From assembly GCA_964355945.1 (NCBI GenBank), contig CAYHGE010000022.1, positions 1-40,307 of the forward strand: a stretch of DNA of 40,307 nt, in the 5' to 3' direction. Positions 23,570 to 31,962 of the stretch are shown here, one piece after another (position 1 is the stretch's first letter; each line of letters begins with the position of its first letter). The DNA comes from CAIVAT01 sp964355945. Lineage in GTDB: Bacteria; Bacteroidota; Bacteroidia; Bacteroidales; FEN-979. The notes beneath the pieces were generated by a model. The model was not told where the DNA came from, searched no databases, and saw only the letters and a program-made list of their open reading frames with translations. The position numbers and the translations under genes were made by a program.

Positions 23570-24304
23570 TTACTGGATTACCCCGTTGAAATGGTAGTCG
23601 GAAATGGTTTTAATATTTGTATTTGCCTCATCAACATTGATCTTGCCATCCATAAGGCGGATGATCCGATGTGCATGTTGAGCAATGTCCTCTTCATGGG
23701 TAACGATAATCACCGTATTTCCCATTTTGTGAATCTGTTCAAGGAGTCCGAGGATCTCAACAGAGGTTTTTGAGTCGAGGTTCCCGGTTGGTTCATCGGC
23801 AAGGATGATGGCAGGATTATTTACCAGGGCCCGGGCAATGGCAACACGCTGACGCTGTCCTCCCGAAAGTTCATTTGGTCTGTGTGCCATCCGGTCACCC
23901 AATTTAACCTCTTCCAGGGTTTGCTTTGCGAGCTCGATCCGCTTTGCCTTTCCGACCCCTGCATAGATCAGGGGGAGCATCACATTTTCCAGGGCCGTTG
24001 ACCGCGGCAATAAATTAAATGTCTGAAATACAAAACCGATCTGACGGTTCCTGATCTCGGCCAGTGCATTATCATCCATTTTACTTACATCCTCCCCGTT
24101 CAGCAGGTAGCTCCCGCTTGTTGGAGTATCCAGGCACCCGAGGATGTTCATCAGGGTTGACTTTCCTGATCCGGATGGTCCCATCAGGGCGACAAACTCG
24201 TTTTTCCGGATCACCAGGGATACTGCCCGCAGCGCTTCCACCAGGATGGTTCCGATTTTGTAGTTTTTTACAATGCTTTCGAGGCGAATGACTTCGTTGT
24301 TCAT
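23570..24304 (-). CDS. ABC transporter ATP-binding protein (MacB/LolD type)
   Basis: A 244-residue nucleotide-binding subunit: Walker A MGPSGSGKST, Q-loop VFQTFNLLP, signature LSGGQRQRVAIARAL, Walker B ILADEPTGNLDS, and the switch His in IIVTHE. The sequence belongs to the MacB/LolD/FtsE class that partners with FtsX-like permeases to move lipoproteins or peptides or drive envelope machinery. No permease is adjacent, so its partner is elsewhere. It follows the methyltransferase by 11 bp. Confidence 0.9.
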   Translation of the reverse strand: MNNEVIRLESIVKNYKIGTILVEALRAVSLVIRKNEFVALMGPSGSGKSTLMNILGCLDTPTSGSYLLNGEDVSKMDDNALAEIRNRQIGFVFQTFNLLPRSTALENVMLPLIYAGVGKAKRIELAKQTLEEVKLGDRMAHRPNELSGGQRQRVAIARALVNNPAIILADEPTGNLDSKTSVEILGLLEQIHKMGNTVIIVTHEEDIAQHAHRIIRLMDGKINVDEANTNIKTISDYHFNGVIQ

Positions 24305-24315
24305 GAAAATACTGA

Positions 24316-25110
24316 TTAAAAGCGTATGGTAAAATCTTCCTTACTTAGTTCTTCTTTGAAAAACACAATACCCATGTGGTATATGTCGATGCTCACTTTA
24401 ACCTGCGGATGCTGCCTGATGACATTCCAGGCTGCCTCCATTCCGGCCGACCAATGGATATCATCAAAAATAAAAATTGCACCAGGATGGACATGTTCCA
24501 GGCATTGCTCAAAATAGGCCAGTGTCGGTTCCTTTTTATGGTTGCCATCAAAAAATACCAGGTCCGGAGATGGCATTTCAGCAAGGGCCAGGGCGAGCTT
24601 ATCTTCAAAATTCCCGGTAATGATATGAACATTTTTCAGACTTGTCTTTTCAAAATTCTCGCGGGCAAGATTGGCCGAGTCAATGCATCCTTCAATGGTA
24701 ATGATCTTGCTTTCAGGAGCAGCCAATGCAAAATAGATCGTGCTGATTCCCAGAGAAGTTCCCAGTTCCAGAATGGATGCAGGTTTATACTCCCGGATAA
24801 GCCTGAACAGGAACTCCCCGTTTTTGCGGCTCACAGATGAATGGGTTACGATATCTTTTACCCTGACAAACCGCTGATCACACGGATAGTCTTTACACCG
24901 GGCACCCATATCCTTGCGCTTGATAAACCGGCTTACGGTTTCAAGTTCTTTGCGCAACCTGTTAACAATCCTGTACTGGATGTAAGTGCGCTGGTCCATT
25001 AAAACATCCCTGTAAAAACCATAAACAAACGGCGAGTGAATATGATACTTCGATTGCGCCCTCACCGCATGTTTGAGATACCCTACTACGGCCTCGACCT
25101 GCCTGCTCAT
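24316..25110 (-). CDS. Class I SAM-dependent methyltransferase (O-methyltransferase-like)
   Basis: A 264-residue protein with an N-terminal helical region (about 1-85) and a Rossmann methyltransferase core: SILELGTSLGISTIYFALA (motif I, SAM), KIITIEG (acidic loop binding the ribose), and DLVFFDGNHKK (motif IV, possible metal/substrate site), then GAIFIFDDIHWS. The pattern resembles the cation-dependent O-methyltransferase group. The substrate is unknown. It is first in the minus-strand run methyltransferase-ABC-rfaE1-reductase and has its own promoter-like sequence. Confidence 0.78.
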   Translation of the reverse strand: MSRQVEAVVGYLKHAVRAQSKYHIHSPFVYGFYRDVLMDQRTYIQYRIVNRLRKELETVSRFIKRKDMGARCKDYPCDQRFVRVKDIVTHSSVSRKNGEFLFRLIREYKPASILELGTSLGISTIYFALAAPESKIITIEGCIDSANLARENFEKTSLKNVHIITGNFEDKLALALAEMPSPDLVFFDGNHKKEPTLAYFEQCLEHVHPGAIFIFDDIHWSAGMEAAWNVIRQHPQVKVSIDIYHMGIVFFKEELSKEDFTIRF

Positions 25111-25128
25111 AATTTTAATATAAAACTA

Positions 25129-25159
25129 CAAATTTAGCGTAAATTCCAGAGATTGACAA
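25129..25159 (-). promoter_or_regulatory. Candidate promoter for the methyltransferase operon (TTG-N20-TAAATTTG)
   Basis: On the minus strand TAAATTTG (25129-25136) matches the TAnnTTTG -7 box 18 bp before the ATG at 25110. A TTG (part of CTTG, 25157-25159) lies 20 bp further upstream, the spacing expected for the Bacteroidota -33 element. This is one of the best two-part promoters in the window. Confidence 0.6.
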
Positions 25160-25220
25160 GTTGGACGACTGGGCCGGGAAATAGTTACAACCAATTAAAA
25201 ACCTGCAACCCTGATTTTAT

Positions 25221-25228
25221 TAAATTTG
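25221..25228 (+). promoter_or_regulatory. Candidate -7 box (TAAATTTG) for the UbiA-family gene
   Basis: TAAATTTG matches TAnnTTTG 18 bp before the ATG at 25247. It overlaps a TTG that would otherwise start a longer reading frame, arguing for the ATG. No -33 TTTG at the expected distance. It is divergent from the methyltransferase promoter, with about 85 bp between the -7 boxes. Confidence 0.5.
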
Positions 25229-25246
25229 CAGTCAAATAAAGCCATC

Positions 25247-26122
25247 ATGCCTGTTGCAATAAGTTCAAAGATTGCTGACTATTTTTCGCTTGTCAAAATC
25301 AACCATACCATTTTTTCCCTGCCTTTTGCCTTCATCGGATTTTTCCTGGCATTAAATACTGATCACCAGGAAATAAACTTCCGCATTTTATTGCTGGTAT
25401 TGCTGTCTGTGCTTTTTGCCCGGAATGCAGCCATGGGCTTCAACCGTTATGCAGACCGTGAGATTGATAAAAAAAACCCCCGCACCGCGATGCGTGAAAT
25501 CCCCAGCGCCATCATCAGTCCTAAATCAGCTTTGCTTTTCGTGATCATTAATTGCATCCTGTTTATGTTCACCAGTTATTTACTGAATATTCTGTGTTTT
25601 TTACTCTCTCCCATAGCCCTTCTGGTGGTGCTGGGATACAGCCTCACCAAACGCTTCACCAATTTATCGCACCTCTTTCTCGGCATCGGTCTGGCTCTGG
25701 CTCCCATAGGAGCTTATCTGGCTGTAACAGCCCGGTTCGACATACTCCCGCTCATTTATTCGTTTATCGTGATCTTCTGGGTAGCCGGTTTCGACATTCT
25801 ATACTCCCTTCAGGACATGGAGTTTGACCGCATGGAAAAGTTGAAATCTTTGCCTGCCAGGCTGGGCAGAAACAATGCACTCATCCTCTCTTCATTATTT
25901 CACCTGATCGCATTGGCACTGGTTGCTGCTGGCGGCATTATTGGGGATTTTCACCTGCTCTATTGGATAGGTGCCTGCATCTTTGCAATCCTTCTTTGTT
26001 ATGAACATGTTATTGTTAAACCTACCGACATCTCCCGTGTCAACCTTGCCTTTGCCACGATGAATGGCATGGCATCGGTTATCTTTGCCTGCTTTCTCAT
26101 CGCTGATCTTTTATGGAAATAA
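25247..26122 (+). CDS. UbiA-family polyprenyltransferase (MqnP-like candidate)
   Basis: Integral membrane prenyltransferase of 291 residues with about eight or nine transmembrane helices. It has both Asp-rich motifs of the UbiA superfamily: FNRYADREIDKKNPRT (N-x3-D-x3-D) and DILYSLQDMEFDRMEKLKSLP. These motifs resemble the 4-hydroxybenzoate-octaprenyltransferase-like branch. In Bacteroidota this branch includes MqnP of the futalosine menaquinone pathway, my preferred but unproven reading. The frame is open upstream to a TTG at 25226, but that codon lies in the promoter box; ATG 25247 (MPVAISSKIADYFSLVKINHTIFSLPFA) fits the family start. Product quinone would be the electron acceptor of NDH-2. 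Confidence 0.82.
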   Translation: MPVAISSKIADYFSLVKINHTIFSLPFAFIGFFLALNTDHQEINFRILLLVLLSVLFARNAAMGFNRYADREIDKKNPRTAMREIPSAIISPKSALLFVIINCILFMFTSYLLNILCFLLSPIALLVVLGYSLTKRFTNLSHLFLGIGLALAPIGAYLAVTARFDILPLIYSFIVIFWVAGFDILYSLQDMEFDRMEKLKSLPARLGRNNALILSSLFHLIALALVAAGGIIGDFHLLYWIGACIFAILLCYEHVIVKPTDISRVNLAFATMNGMASVIFACFLIADLLWK

Positions 26123-26138
26123 ACTTCTGATTAAATTG

Positions 26139-27374
26139 TCATTTCCCGGCGCCTATCCTGAAAATAATCCCGCCGGTGAAACCAACCTGGAGCATATTTG
26201 ACCAGGCATTCCAGGCATTTGAAAACGAATAATCAGAATAGAGAAAAGGTGCTTTCCGGGGATGCACCTGGTACATGCAATATGCCTGTAAACGCAGCCC
26301 TATCAATCCGGACAGGTAGACCTTCATTCCTGCCTGTGGATTAAGGACGAAATACCACACATCCCTGTAAAAATCATCTTTCTGGGTGATGTTCACACTT
26401 CCGAAAGAGAAGCCGGCATAAGGTGAAACAACATGGTTGATCCTGAAATTTTTTACCGCTCCCATGAGAATATGGTTAATACTGACTGAATAGATTTTAC
26501 CAGCGTGTATATCTGTTGTTTTCATTGTGAATCTGGTATCCTGCCTGTCGTACATGACAAGCATGTCAATGGAGCGTGTCAGTCCAAAACTCACATCTAC
26601 CCCGTAATGTGCAGAGGGATTGAATTCTGCTTTTCCCAGGGTTGTGGCATAACCAGCAATAATCTCCATGGAGGAAGGAAGGACATACCCTGCAAAACAT
26701 GCGATCTCCACATTTATCTTTTCAGCGGGGGTAACACGCTCATTCTTCGGAATCGGCACAGGATTGGAGGAACCCGGGGTTTTTGATAAACTTTTCTTTA
26801 CTGCAAGGAAGATATCCCCCGAGAGTAACTCCTCTCTTTTTGAGAAAAGCGCAACAGCAGATCCGGTCGTGTCTTTATTCCATCTGACATAGAAATCAGC
26901 ATTGGCAAATGATTGATATGCCACATAAACATTACCGGAATTTCCCGGGGTGATTTTATATTGTGCAACAGGTACCCCGTTGCTCACAACATGCTTGCTG
27001 ACGATGTCGGGATTACTGGTGTGCGTGCTGTCGGCAATGATCCTGGTTAAGAGGTCGAGAAAGGCTTCATCAGGTGCCAGGCTGTTGATGACCTGCTTCT
27101 CCCATTCATGGGGAGGGATTCCCAGGCTTTTATCATAAAACACCTGCTCAACCCGGTATCCTTTCCGGTGCATTACTGTCCTTACTGCCTTCATGGCATC
27201 ATCATAAAAGCCTATGGATGTATCATTGGCGATCCGGGTCCAAACCTTGACTTTATGGATGCTGCTCCTGAACCGGAGCTTATCGTCCGGTGAGGTTTGC
27301 TGGCTGTGACCCTGGAAAGAATAAAGTAAAAGAGACAGATGTAGAATAATGGTAAAGTGAAGCTTCATTTTCAT
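26139..27374 (-). CDS. Exported protein with probable outer-membrane beta-barrel C-terminus, unknown function
   Basis: A 411-residue protein with a signal peptide (MKMKLHFTIILHLSLLLYSFQGHSQ). Residues 30-190 form a mixed alpha/beta periplasmic-looking domain that I do not recognise. From about 225 (INVEIACFAGYVLPSSMEIIAGYATTLG) to the end there are alternating hydrophobic/polar strands with aromatic residues (VVSPYAGFSFGSVNI, LIGLRLQAYCMYQ, NMLQVGFTGGIIFRIG) typical of a small outer-membrane barrel. No lipobox. Convergent with the UbiA gene. Function unknown. Confidence 0.72.
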   Translation of the reverse strand: MKMKLHFTIILHLSLLLYSFQGHSQQTSPDDKLRFRSSIHKVKVWTRIANDTSIGFYDDAMKAVRTVMHRKGYRVEQVFYDKSLGIPPHEWEKQVINSLAPDEAFLDLLTRIIADSTHTSNPDIVSKHVVSNGVPVAQYKITPGNSGNVYVAYQSFANADFYVRWNKDTTGSAVALFSKREELLSGDIFLAVKKSLSKTPGSSNPVPIPKNERVTPAEKINVEIACFAGYVLPSSMEIIAGYATTLGKAEFNPSAHYGVDVSFGLTRSIDMLVMYDRQDTRFTMKTTDIHAGKIYSVSINHILMGAVKNFRINHVVSPYAGFSFGSVNITQKDDFYRDVWYFVLNPQAGMKVYLSGLIGLRLQAYCMYQVHPRKAPFLYSDYSFSNAWNAWSNMLQVGFTGGIIFRIGAGK

Positions 27375-27794
27375 TGAAACAGGAATCGAAATTATTTACC
27401 TGCAAATTACATCATAATTTTATTACCAGTCCCGATCGTTCGCAGGGAATTTCTTCCCAATCCTTAAATATTTGATCTGATTGGACCATCAATTAATTAC
27501 AAGCTCTTTTAACAGCACGATAGAATTCCGCTTAACAAACGGGCATGGTGTTTTTCAGCAACCGGTTCCCGCCTGAGGGATACTGTCTCCCCCGACGAGA
27601 GCCAGTCAGGAATATTGATTTTAGGGGTGGCTCAAAACTGAGATTTTTTCCAAAACCATGATAAAATGTTGCAGAAATTCCTAAAAACGCAGGATCCCTT
27701 GCCATAAATATGAGGAAATGCAAGTGCATCCGCCCCGAAACGTCATTTGTCGTGAATTACCAAAATAAATGGAAAGCCGGGTGTCGAAAACAAT
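27375..27794. other. Intergenic stretch with no supported gene
   Basis: About 420 bp between two divergent genes. A minus frame at 27532-27729 (65 codons) has no signal, no promoter-like box and no recognisable sequence, so I do not call it. A weak stem (CTGTCTC with GAGAGCCAG, about 27582-27610) is visible, but nothing else that I can interpret. Confidence 0.5.
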
Positions 27795-27825
27795 TTTGTG
27801 AACAAGTCACATGACGCTAATTTTA
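27795..27825 (+). promoter_or_regulatory. Candidate two-part promoter (TTTG-N19-TAATTTTA) for the FISUMP gene
   Basis: TTTG at 27795-27798 and TAATTTTA at 27818-27825 are separated by 19 bp, the Bacteroidota -33/-7 spacing; the -7 box differs from TAnnTTTG only in the last base. It lies about 60 bp before the preferred ATG at 27886. Confidence 0.5.
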
Positions 27826-27885
27826 CAGATGTAAACACCATTCAGCATGTCTAATATTTTTCCTGCAAAGCTAAACCTCATAATC

Positions 27886-28917
27886 ATGAAAACGACTTGC
27901 ATGACCCTTTGTTTAATCATCACCTTTACCACTTCACTTCCGGCTCAGACTGACCAGATCATTCAGAAGCCCTGCAGGATATGGGTAACACCGATGAAGC
28001 ATGCCAGAAACATTGAAGGATATTTGTATGAAACCAGGGATTCTTCTGTCCTTGTCACTACAAAATCAGTAAGGAACGGCACCCATTCCGGCTCCAATGC
28101 CGCGGCAGAGGTGTGGTCAAAGGACATTAAACAGGTCGATCTCAAAAGGACGGGAACAGAAGGAACAGCCGTGCTGATCGGCGGCATCGCCGGGGCGGTG
28201 GTCGGGGTGATCGTCGGAGTGCTGGTGGGCAGCAGTGCCGGCAATACCAATGACGAACAGCATTTTAAAAGCGGGGCAATGATTGTTTTTCCGATTCTTT
28301 GTACGGGTATTGGTGCAGGCATCGGGGGAACGGCCGGCGGTGCGAAAATAGTGATCCCCATTAACGGAAGCCAGGCAGAGTTGGAAAGAAACAGGTACCG
28401 GCTGGAGGGTTGTTCCTTTATAAGGCAGATTCATGGCGATAAAGTGGGTGCAGGTACTTTTTCAAGGCTCAATGATTCCCTGACCGATGTTGACGGCAAC
28501 GTGTATCACCTGCTGGCGCTTGGGGCGCAGGTGTGGATGGCGGAAAACCTGAGGGTTACCCACTTTCGGAACGGCTTGGCAATACCCGGTTCCTCTACCA
28601 GGAAATTGTCAAACGAAATCCATTATAACTGGACAGATGTCGCCGACATGCAAAACATCTGCCCTGCCGGGTGGCATGTCCCGACACAGATTGAATGGAC
28701 TTCATTGTGCAACAGCCTCGGCGGGGAAGGCAATGCTGCCGCCATGCTTGACGGTTACTTTACACCGAAAGGCTGGCCGGCTCAGTGGTGGTCGGCGACA
28801 GGACATCCTGAAGAAAATGCGGGTTGCTTCTTTGTTGACGGGAAATCCGGCCGTGCGTTTTATGACGTAAAACCAAAAACTTTATTTATGCCGGTCAGAT
28901 GCCTGCGGAATAATTAA
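27886..28917 (+). CDS. FISUMP-domain exported protein with glycine-zipper segment
   Basis: A 343-residue protein from ATG 27886 (MKTTCMTLCLIITFTTSLPAQ, a signal peptide); an ATG at 27847 would add 13 residues in front of this signal and is less likely. An N-terminal domain (about 20-85) is followed by two Gly-rich hydrophobic segments (AVLIGGIAGAVVGVIVGVLVG and CTGIGAGIGGTAGG), a glycine-zipper pattern that inserts in membranes or oligomerises. The C-terminal 140 residues are a FISUMP domain: DVDGNVYHLLALGAQVWMAENL, NICPAGWHVPTQIEWTSL, WWSAT, and the terminal FMPVRCLRN. FISUMP domains occur on many surface proteins of Bacteroidota and Fibrobacter and have no settled function. Confidence 0.8.
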   Translation: MKTTCMTLCLIITFTTSLPAQTDQIIQKPCRIWVTPMKHARNIEGYLYETRDSSVLVTTKSVRNGTHSGSNAAAEVWSKDIKQVDLKRTGTEGTAVLIGGIAGAVVGVIVGVLVGSSAGNTNDEQHFKSGAMIVFPILCTGIGAGIGGTAGGAKIVIPINGSQAELERNRYRLEGCSFIRQIHGDKVGAGTFSRLNDSLTDVDGNVYHLLALGAQVWMAENLRVTHFRNGLAIPGSSTRKLSNEIHYNWTDVADMQNICPAGWHVPTQIEWTSLCNSLGGEGNAAAMLDGYFTPKGWPAQWWSATGHPEENAGCFFVDGKSGRAFYDVKPKTLFMPVRCLRNN

Positions 28918-28958
28918 GTGCCGGCACTGAGTTGCTGAATGCCTTTGTGGTTCCTTTT

Positions 28959-30497
28959 TCATCGCCCCCAACTATCCCTGTCAAGCGACCGGTAATTGAT
29001 CGCCTCCGCCAGGTGTTCTGTCTGAATATCATCCGAATGTTCCAGATCGGCAATGGTTCGCGATACCTTTAGAATCCTGTCATAAGCCCTTGCCGAAAGG
29101 CCAAGCCGGTCCATGGCAGTTTTCAGCAGACTGTTCCCGGCTTCTGTTATCTTGCATACATCTCTTAACATTCTTGAGGGAATCTGGGAATTGCTGTGAA
29201 TACCCTCCATCCCCTCAAACCGTTTTTCCTGAACCTGCCTGGCTCTGATCACCCTTTCCCTGATCGTCGTGCTGCGCTCAGTCTGTCGTGAATCACTCAA
29301 CCTTTTGAAGTCAACCGGAACCACTTCGATGTGAATGTCGATCCGGTCAAACAGCGGGCCAGATATCCGGTTAATGTACTTCTGAACTTCCCCCGATTTA
29401 CATTGGCACGGGGTAGTCGGATGGTTATAATACCCACACGGACAAGGGTTCATCGCCGCTATCAGCATAAAACTTGCCGGAAATTCAATGGTCATCCTGG
29501 CCCGCGATATCGTGACGACCCTGTCTTCCATAGGTTGCCGGAGCACCTCCAGCACGGTGCGCTTGAATTCGGGTAACTCATCCAGGAACAAAACACCATT
29601 GTGTGACAAAGATATTTCCCCGGGCTGTGGGATGCTGCCTCCACCAACCAAAGCCATGTCGGAAATGGTATGATGCGGAGCCCTGAATGGCCGCATCAGC
29701 ACCAATGACCGGTGACTCCCCAATTTACCGGCAACCGAATGTATTTTTGTGGTCTCCAGGGCTTCCTTTAAATTCAACGGAGGCAATATGGAGGGGATGC
29801 GTTTGGCCAGCATGGTTTTTCCGGATCCGGGTGGCCCTATTAAGATAACATTATGCCCGCCTGCAGCGCCAATTTCGAGTGCCCGCTTGATATTCTCCTG
29901 TCCACGCACATCAGAAAAATCATGTTCATACCTGGAAGCCTGCTTTGCAAAATCATCCTGGGTCTCCATTTTCACAGGTGTCAGGCTAGCCGTGTCGTTG
30001 AAAAAACCAATCACCTCCGTGATAGAGGTTATTCCGTACACTTCAAGACCATTGACAATCGATGCTTCCCGTGCATTCTGCAATGGCAGCAGGATTCCTT
30101 TAAAACCCTTCTCATGCGCTTCGATGGCTATGGGGAGCGCTCCTTTTATTGGCATCAGTCCCCCATCCAGAGAGAGCTCCCCCATGATCATATATTTATC
30201 CAGCTTTTCCGTTTTGATTATTTCATTGGCAGCCAGAATTCCGATAGCAATGGTCAAATCGTAGGAGGAGCCTTCCTTTCGGATATCTGCCGGCGCCATA
30301 TTGATGATGATCTTTTTCCCCGGAATCCGTTGTCCGTTGTTGCGCAGGGCCGATTCGATGCGATGGTGGCTCTCCTTCACTGCATTGTCAGGTAATCCGA
30401 CCATGAAGAATTGAATCCCCTGATCCATATATACTTCCACAGTCACCGTGATCGCCCTGATACCAAATACGGCACTGCCAAATGTTTTTACGAGCAT
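28959..30497 (-). CDS. comM: YifB/ComM-family Mg-chelatase-like AAA+ ATPase
   Basis: A 512-residue protein with the ComM layout: an N-terminal Lon-protease-like domain (about 1-170, FGSAVFGIRAITVTVEVYMDQGIQFFMVGLPDNAVKES), a central Mg-chelatase ChlI-type AAA+ domain (Walker A IGPPGSGKTMLAKRIPSILPPL, Walker B VLFLDELPEF, sensor AAMNPCPCGYYNHP), and a C-terminal helical domain (LSARAYDRILKVSRTIADLE). ComM is a hexameric helicase promoting branch migration during natural transformation. In Bacteroidota the gene is near-universal and need not imply competence. Full length, no odd residues seen. Confidence 0.92.
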   Translation of the reverse strand: MLVKTFGSAVFGIRAITVTVEVYMDQGIQFFMVGLPDNAVKESHHRIESALRNNGQRIPGKKIIINMAPADIRKEGSSYDLTIAIGILAANEIIKTEKLDKYMIMGELSLDGGLMPIKGALPIAIEAHEKGFKGILLPLQNAREASIVNGLEVYGITSITEVIGFFNDTASLTPVKMETQDDFAKQASRYEHDFSDVRGQENIKRALEIGAAGGHNVILIGPPGSGKTMLAKRIPSILPPLNLKEALETTKIHSVAGKLGSHRSLVLMRPFRAPHHTISDMALVGGGSIPQPGEISLSHNGVLFLDELPEFKRTVLEVLRQPMEDRVVTISRARMTIEFPASFMLIAAMNPCPCGYYNHPTTPCQCKSGEVQKYINRISGPLFDRIDIHIEVVPVDFKRLSDSRQTERSTTIRERVIRARQVQEKRFEGMEGIHSNSQIPSRMLRDVCKITEAGNSLLKTAMDRLGLSARAYDRILKVSRTIADLEHSDDIQTEHLAEAINYRSLDRDSWGR

Positions 30498-30597
30498 ATT
30501 AAGCGTTTTATCTGCTTAATCAGGAAAACGGGAAAAGGTGGTGCAGAAAGGATGGTAAGTTATTAACAATCTGGCGGACGGATGGACGGAGAGAAAA

Positions 30598-30660
30598 GAT
30601 TTACGATTGGACGATTTACGATTGCAGATTGAATCGGTTGATTTACGATTTACGATTGAA
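30598..30660 (+). repeat. Degenerate GATTTACGATT repeat cluster (7-bp unit TTTACGA)
   Basis: Between comM and gldB. The words GATTTACGATT and ACGATTTACGATT recur at about 30598, 30612 and 30640, with adjacent 7-bp units of TTTACGA in the last block (about 30642-30657). It is a third tandem sequence of 7-bp period in this window, different in sequence from those in the FG-GAP and murG-murC genes. No gene is visible in 30498-30823. Confidence 0.6.
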
Positions 30661-30709
30661 CAGCGCTAAGCTTAAATCGGTTAATCATCAATTAAAGCCT
30701 GTCACCATA

Positions 30710-30782
30710 CGCTCCAGAGGAGCGAAACCCTGGTAGTACGTTGAGATCCAGGAACAATTCGCTCCGTAGGTGCGAAATTATT
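30710..30782 (+). repeat. 73-bp GCTCCGTAGG-type dispersed element, copy 1
   Basis: It is co-linear over the same 73 bp with 38907-38979. Box A (CGCTCC..AGGAG.GAAA...TGGTAGTA) is followed by a variable spacer and then box B, which is identical over 27 bp in both copies (30756-30782 and 38953-38979). Each box contains a short palindrome (CTCC/GGAG; CGCTCCGTAGGTGCG). This looks like a REP-type small non-coding repeat. Here it lies just downstream of gldB's stop and ends within 42 bp of that gene. Confidence 0.75.
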
Positions 30783-30823
30783 TGCTAAATTCAAATCATC
30801 TGGTACAATTGCGTTCTATCAGA

Positions 30824-31837
30824 TTATTTTTTCGGTTTATAGGCCGAATTACTGAGTGTTTTCTGTGCATCTGTCTCATTCATAACCATCTGCAAGGTCA
30901 CTTCCCGGTTCTTTTCATAAAATTGCCTGACGATTTGCCATCCGAGCCATTCTCCAAGCCGGGCTGGTGCATCTTTGGAAAATTCGGCCGTGAAAGGACC
31001 ATCGGCCATGAATGTCCTGATCTGCTTCCCATCTGTGGTATATAACATCCTGTTTTCAATGATGGCTGCCCATACATGGGCTTCATTCTTTGCAATCCAG
31101 TCATATTGCTCTTTGGAATACCCGATCAGCAATCTCTTTTCTGTTTGTGGCATCATCGCCTCCATGAACAGCAACCGTTTCCCGGCTTCAATCATTTGCG
31201 CCAGAAGGTTGTTTCCCGGCAACTTATTAGGATAGGCTATCTTCCCGAGTACGTTCATACAATCCGGGATAATATTCGAAGGCTCCATCCGAAACATCCG
31301 GTAGGCAGGTAATCCGTCGGACACATAAGGCTTAAATCTGCTTCCAAGGTAGTTATCAAGTCCGATCACCAATACATGGTCACCAAACGCTACCGGGTAG
31401 TCATACTCTCCTCCTGAAATATAGGTATAAACATCCGGAACTTTAAATCCCGGATAATAGTAGAGATAGTGCTTAAGCGCCTCGGTCAGATCTTTTTCCA
31501 GTGCGGAGATATTCCGAAACTGGCTGTCAACTGCCGCATGAAATCCAATGGTTCGGGGGCTTTCAAGATAAGATTTCAGCGTCTCAAGTGTTTCCGGACT
31601 TCCCAGGTCCGTGTCAAGAAATACAGGGTATTCTGGTTTCAGGGATTCAATATCCTTACGCAGATGGTCTTTTCTTACCTTGAACAAATCAACATCGTAC
31701 CGGTGGATTTTCACATCAGCAAGGCTGATATTGGAAACATCCACATCGAGCCTTTGGTTTCCCTGGTCACACCCGGATAAAATGACAATGCAAAGAAAAA
31801 AACCAATCCAAAACAAGTGCGTTTCACGAATAACCAT
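30824..31837 (-). CDS. gldB: Gliding-motility lipoprotein GldB
   Basis: A 337-residue lipoprotein with signal peptide and lipobox (VILSGC, lipidated Cys about residue 23). The body matches the GldB pattern: VKIHRYDVDLF near the start, YYYPGFKVPDVYTYISG, HVLVIGLDNYLGS, a central helix-rich region with IIPDCMNV, LLAQMIEAGKRL, IGYSKEQYDWIAKNEAHVW, RLGEWLGWQIVR and the C-terminal SNSAYKPKK. GldB is required for gliding in Flavobacteria and is found in T9SS-bearing and non-gliding Bacteroidota alike. Together with the T9SS domain of the FG-GAP protein it supports an active type IX route, though no core T9SS gene is in the window. Confidence 0.85.
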   Translation of the reverse strand: MVIRETHLFWIGFFLCIVILSGCDQGNQRLDVDVSNISLADVKIHRYDVDLFKVRKDHLRKDIESLKPEYPVFLDTDLGSPETLETLKSYLESPRTIGFHAAVDSQFRNISALEKDLTEALKHYLYYYPGFKVPDVYTYISGGEYDYPVAFGDHVLVIGLDNYLGSRFKPYVSDGLPAYRMFRMEPSNIIPDCMNVLGKIAYPNKLPGNNLLAQMIEAGKRLLFMEAMMPQTEKRLLIGYSKEQYDWIAKNEAHVWAAIIENRMLYTTDGKQIRTFMADGPFTAEFSKDAPARLGEWLGWQIVRQFYEKNREVTLQMVMNETDAQKTLSNSAYKPKK

Positions 31838-31962
31838 AAATAATAGTTTTATCTGAACGAGGAAAATCCTTTAACCGCTATTGCACGAATTCGTAAGCGG
31901 TCGAAGCTTAAATTGTCAGGAATTACTCATTGCAATCCCTGAATATATACAATTTACAAATT

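Noticed and set aside
23560..23575. GGTTCGAATT, tRNA T-loop-like word
   Set aside because: No acceptor, D or anticodon stems around it; it lies in the short gap before the ABC gene.
27532..27729. 65-codon minus frame in the intergenic region
   Set aside because: No promoter box, signal sequence or recognisable motif.
30598..30782. CRISPR array
   Set aside because: The repeats are short, degenerate and directly adjacent without regular unique spacers; no cas genes nearby.
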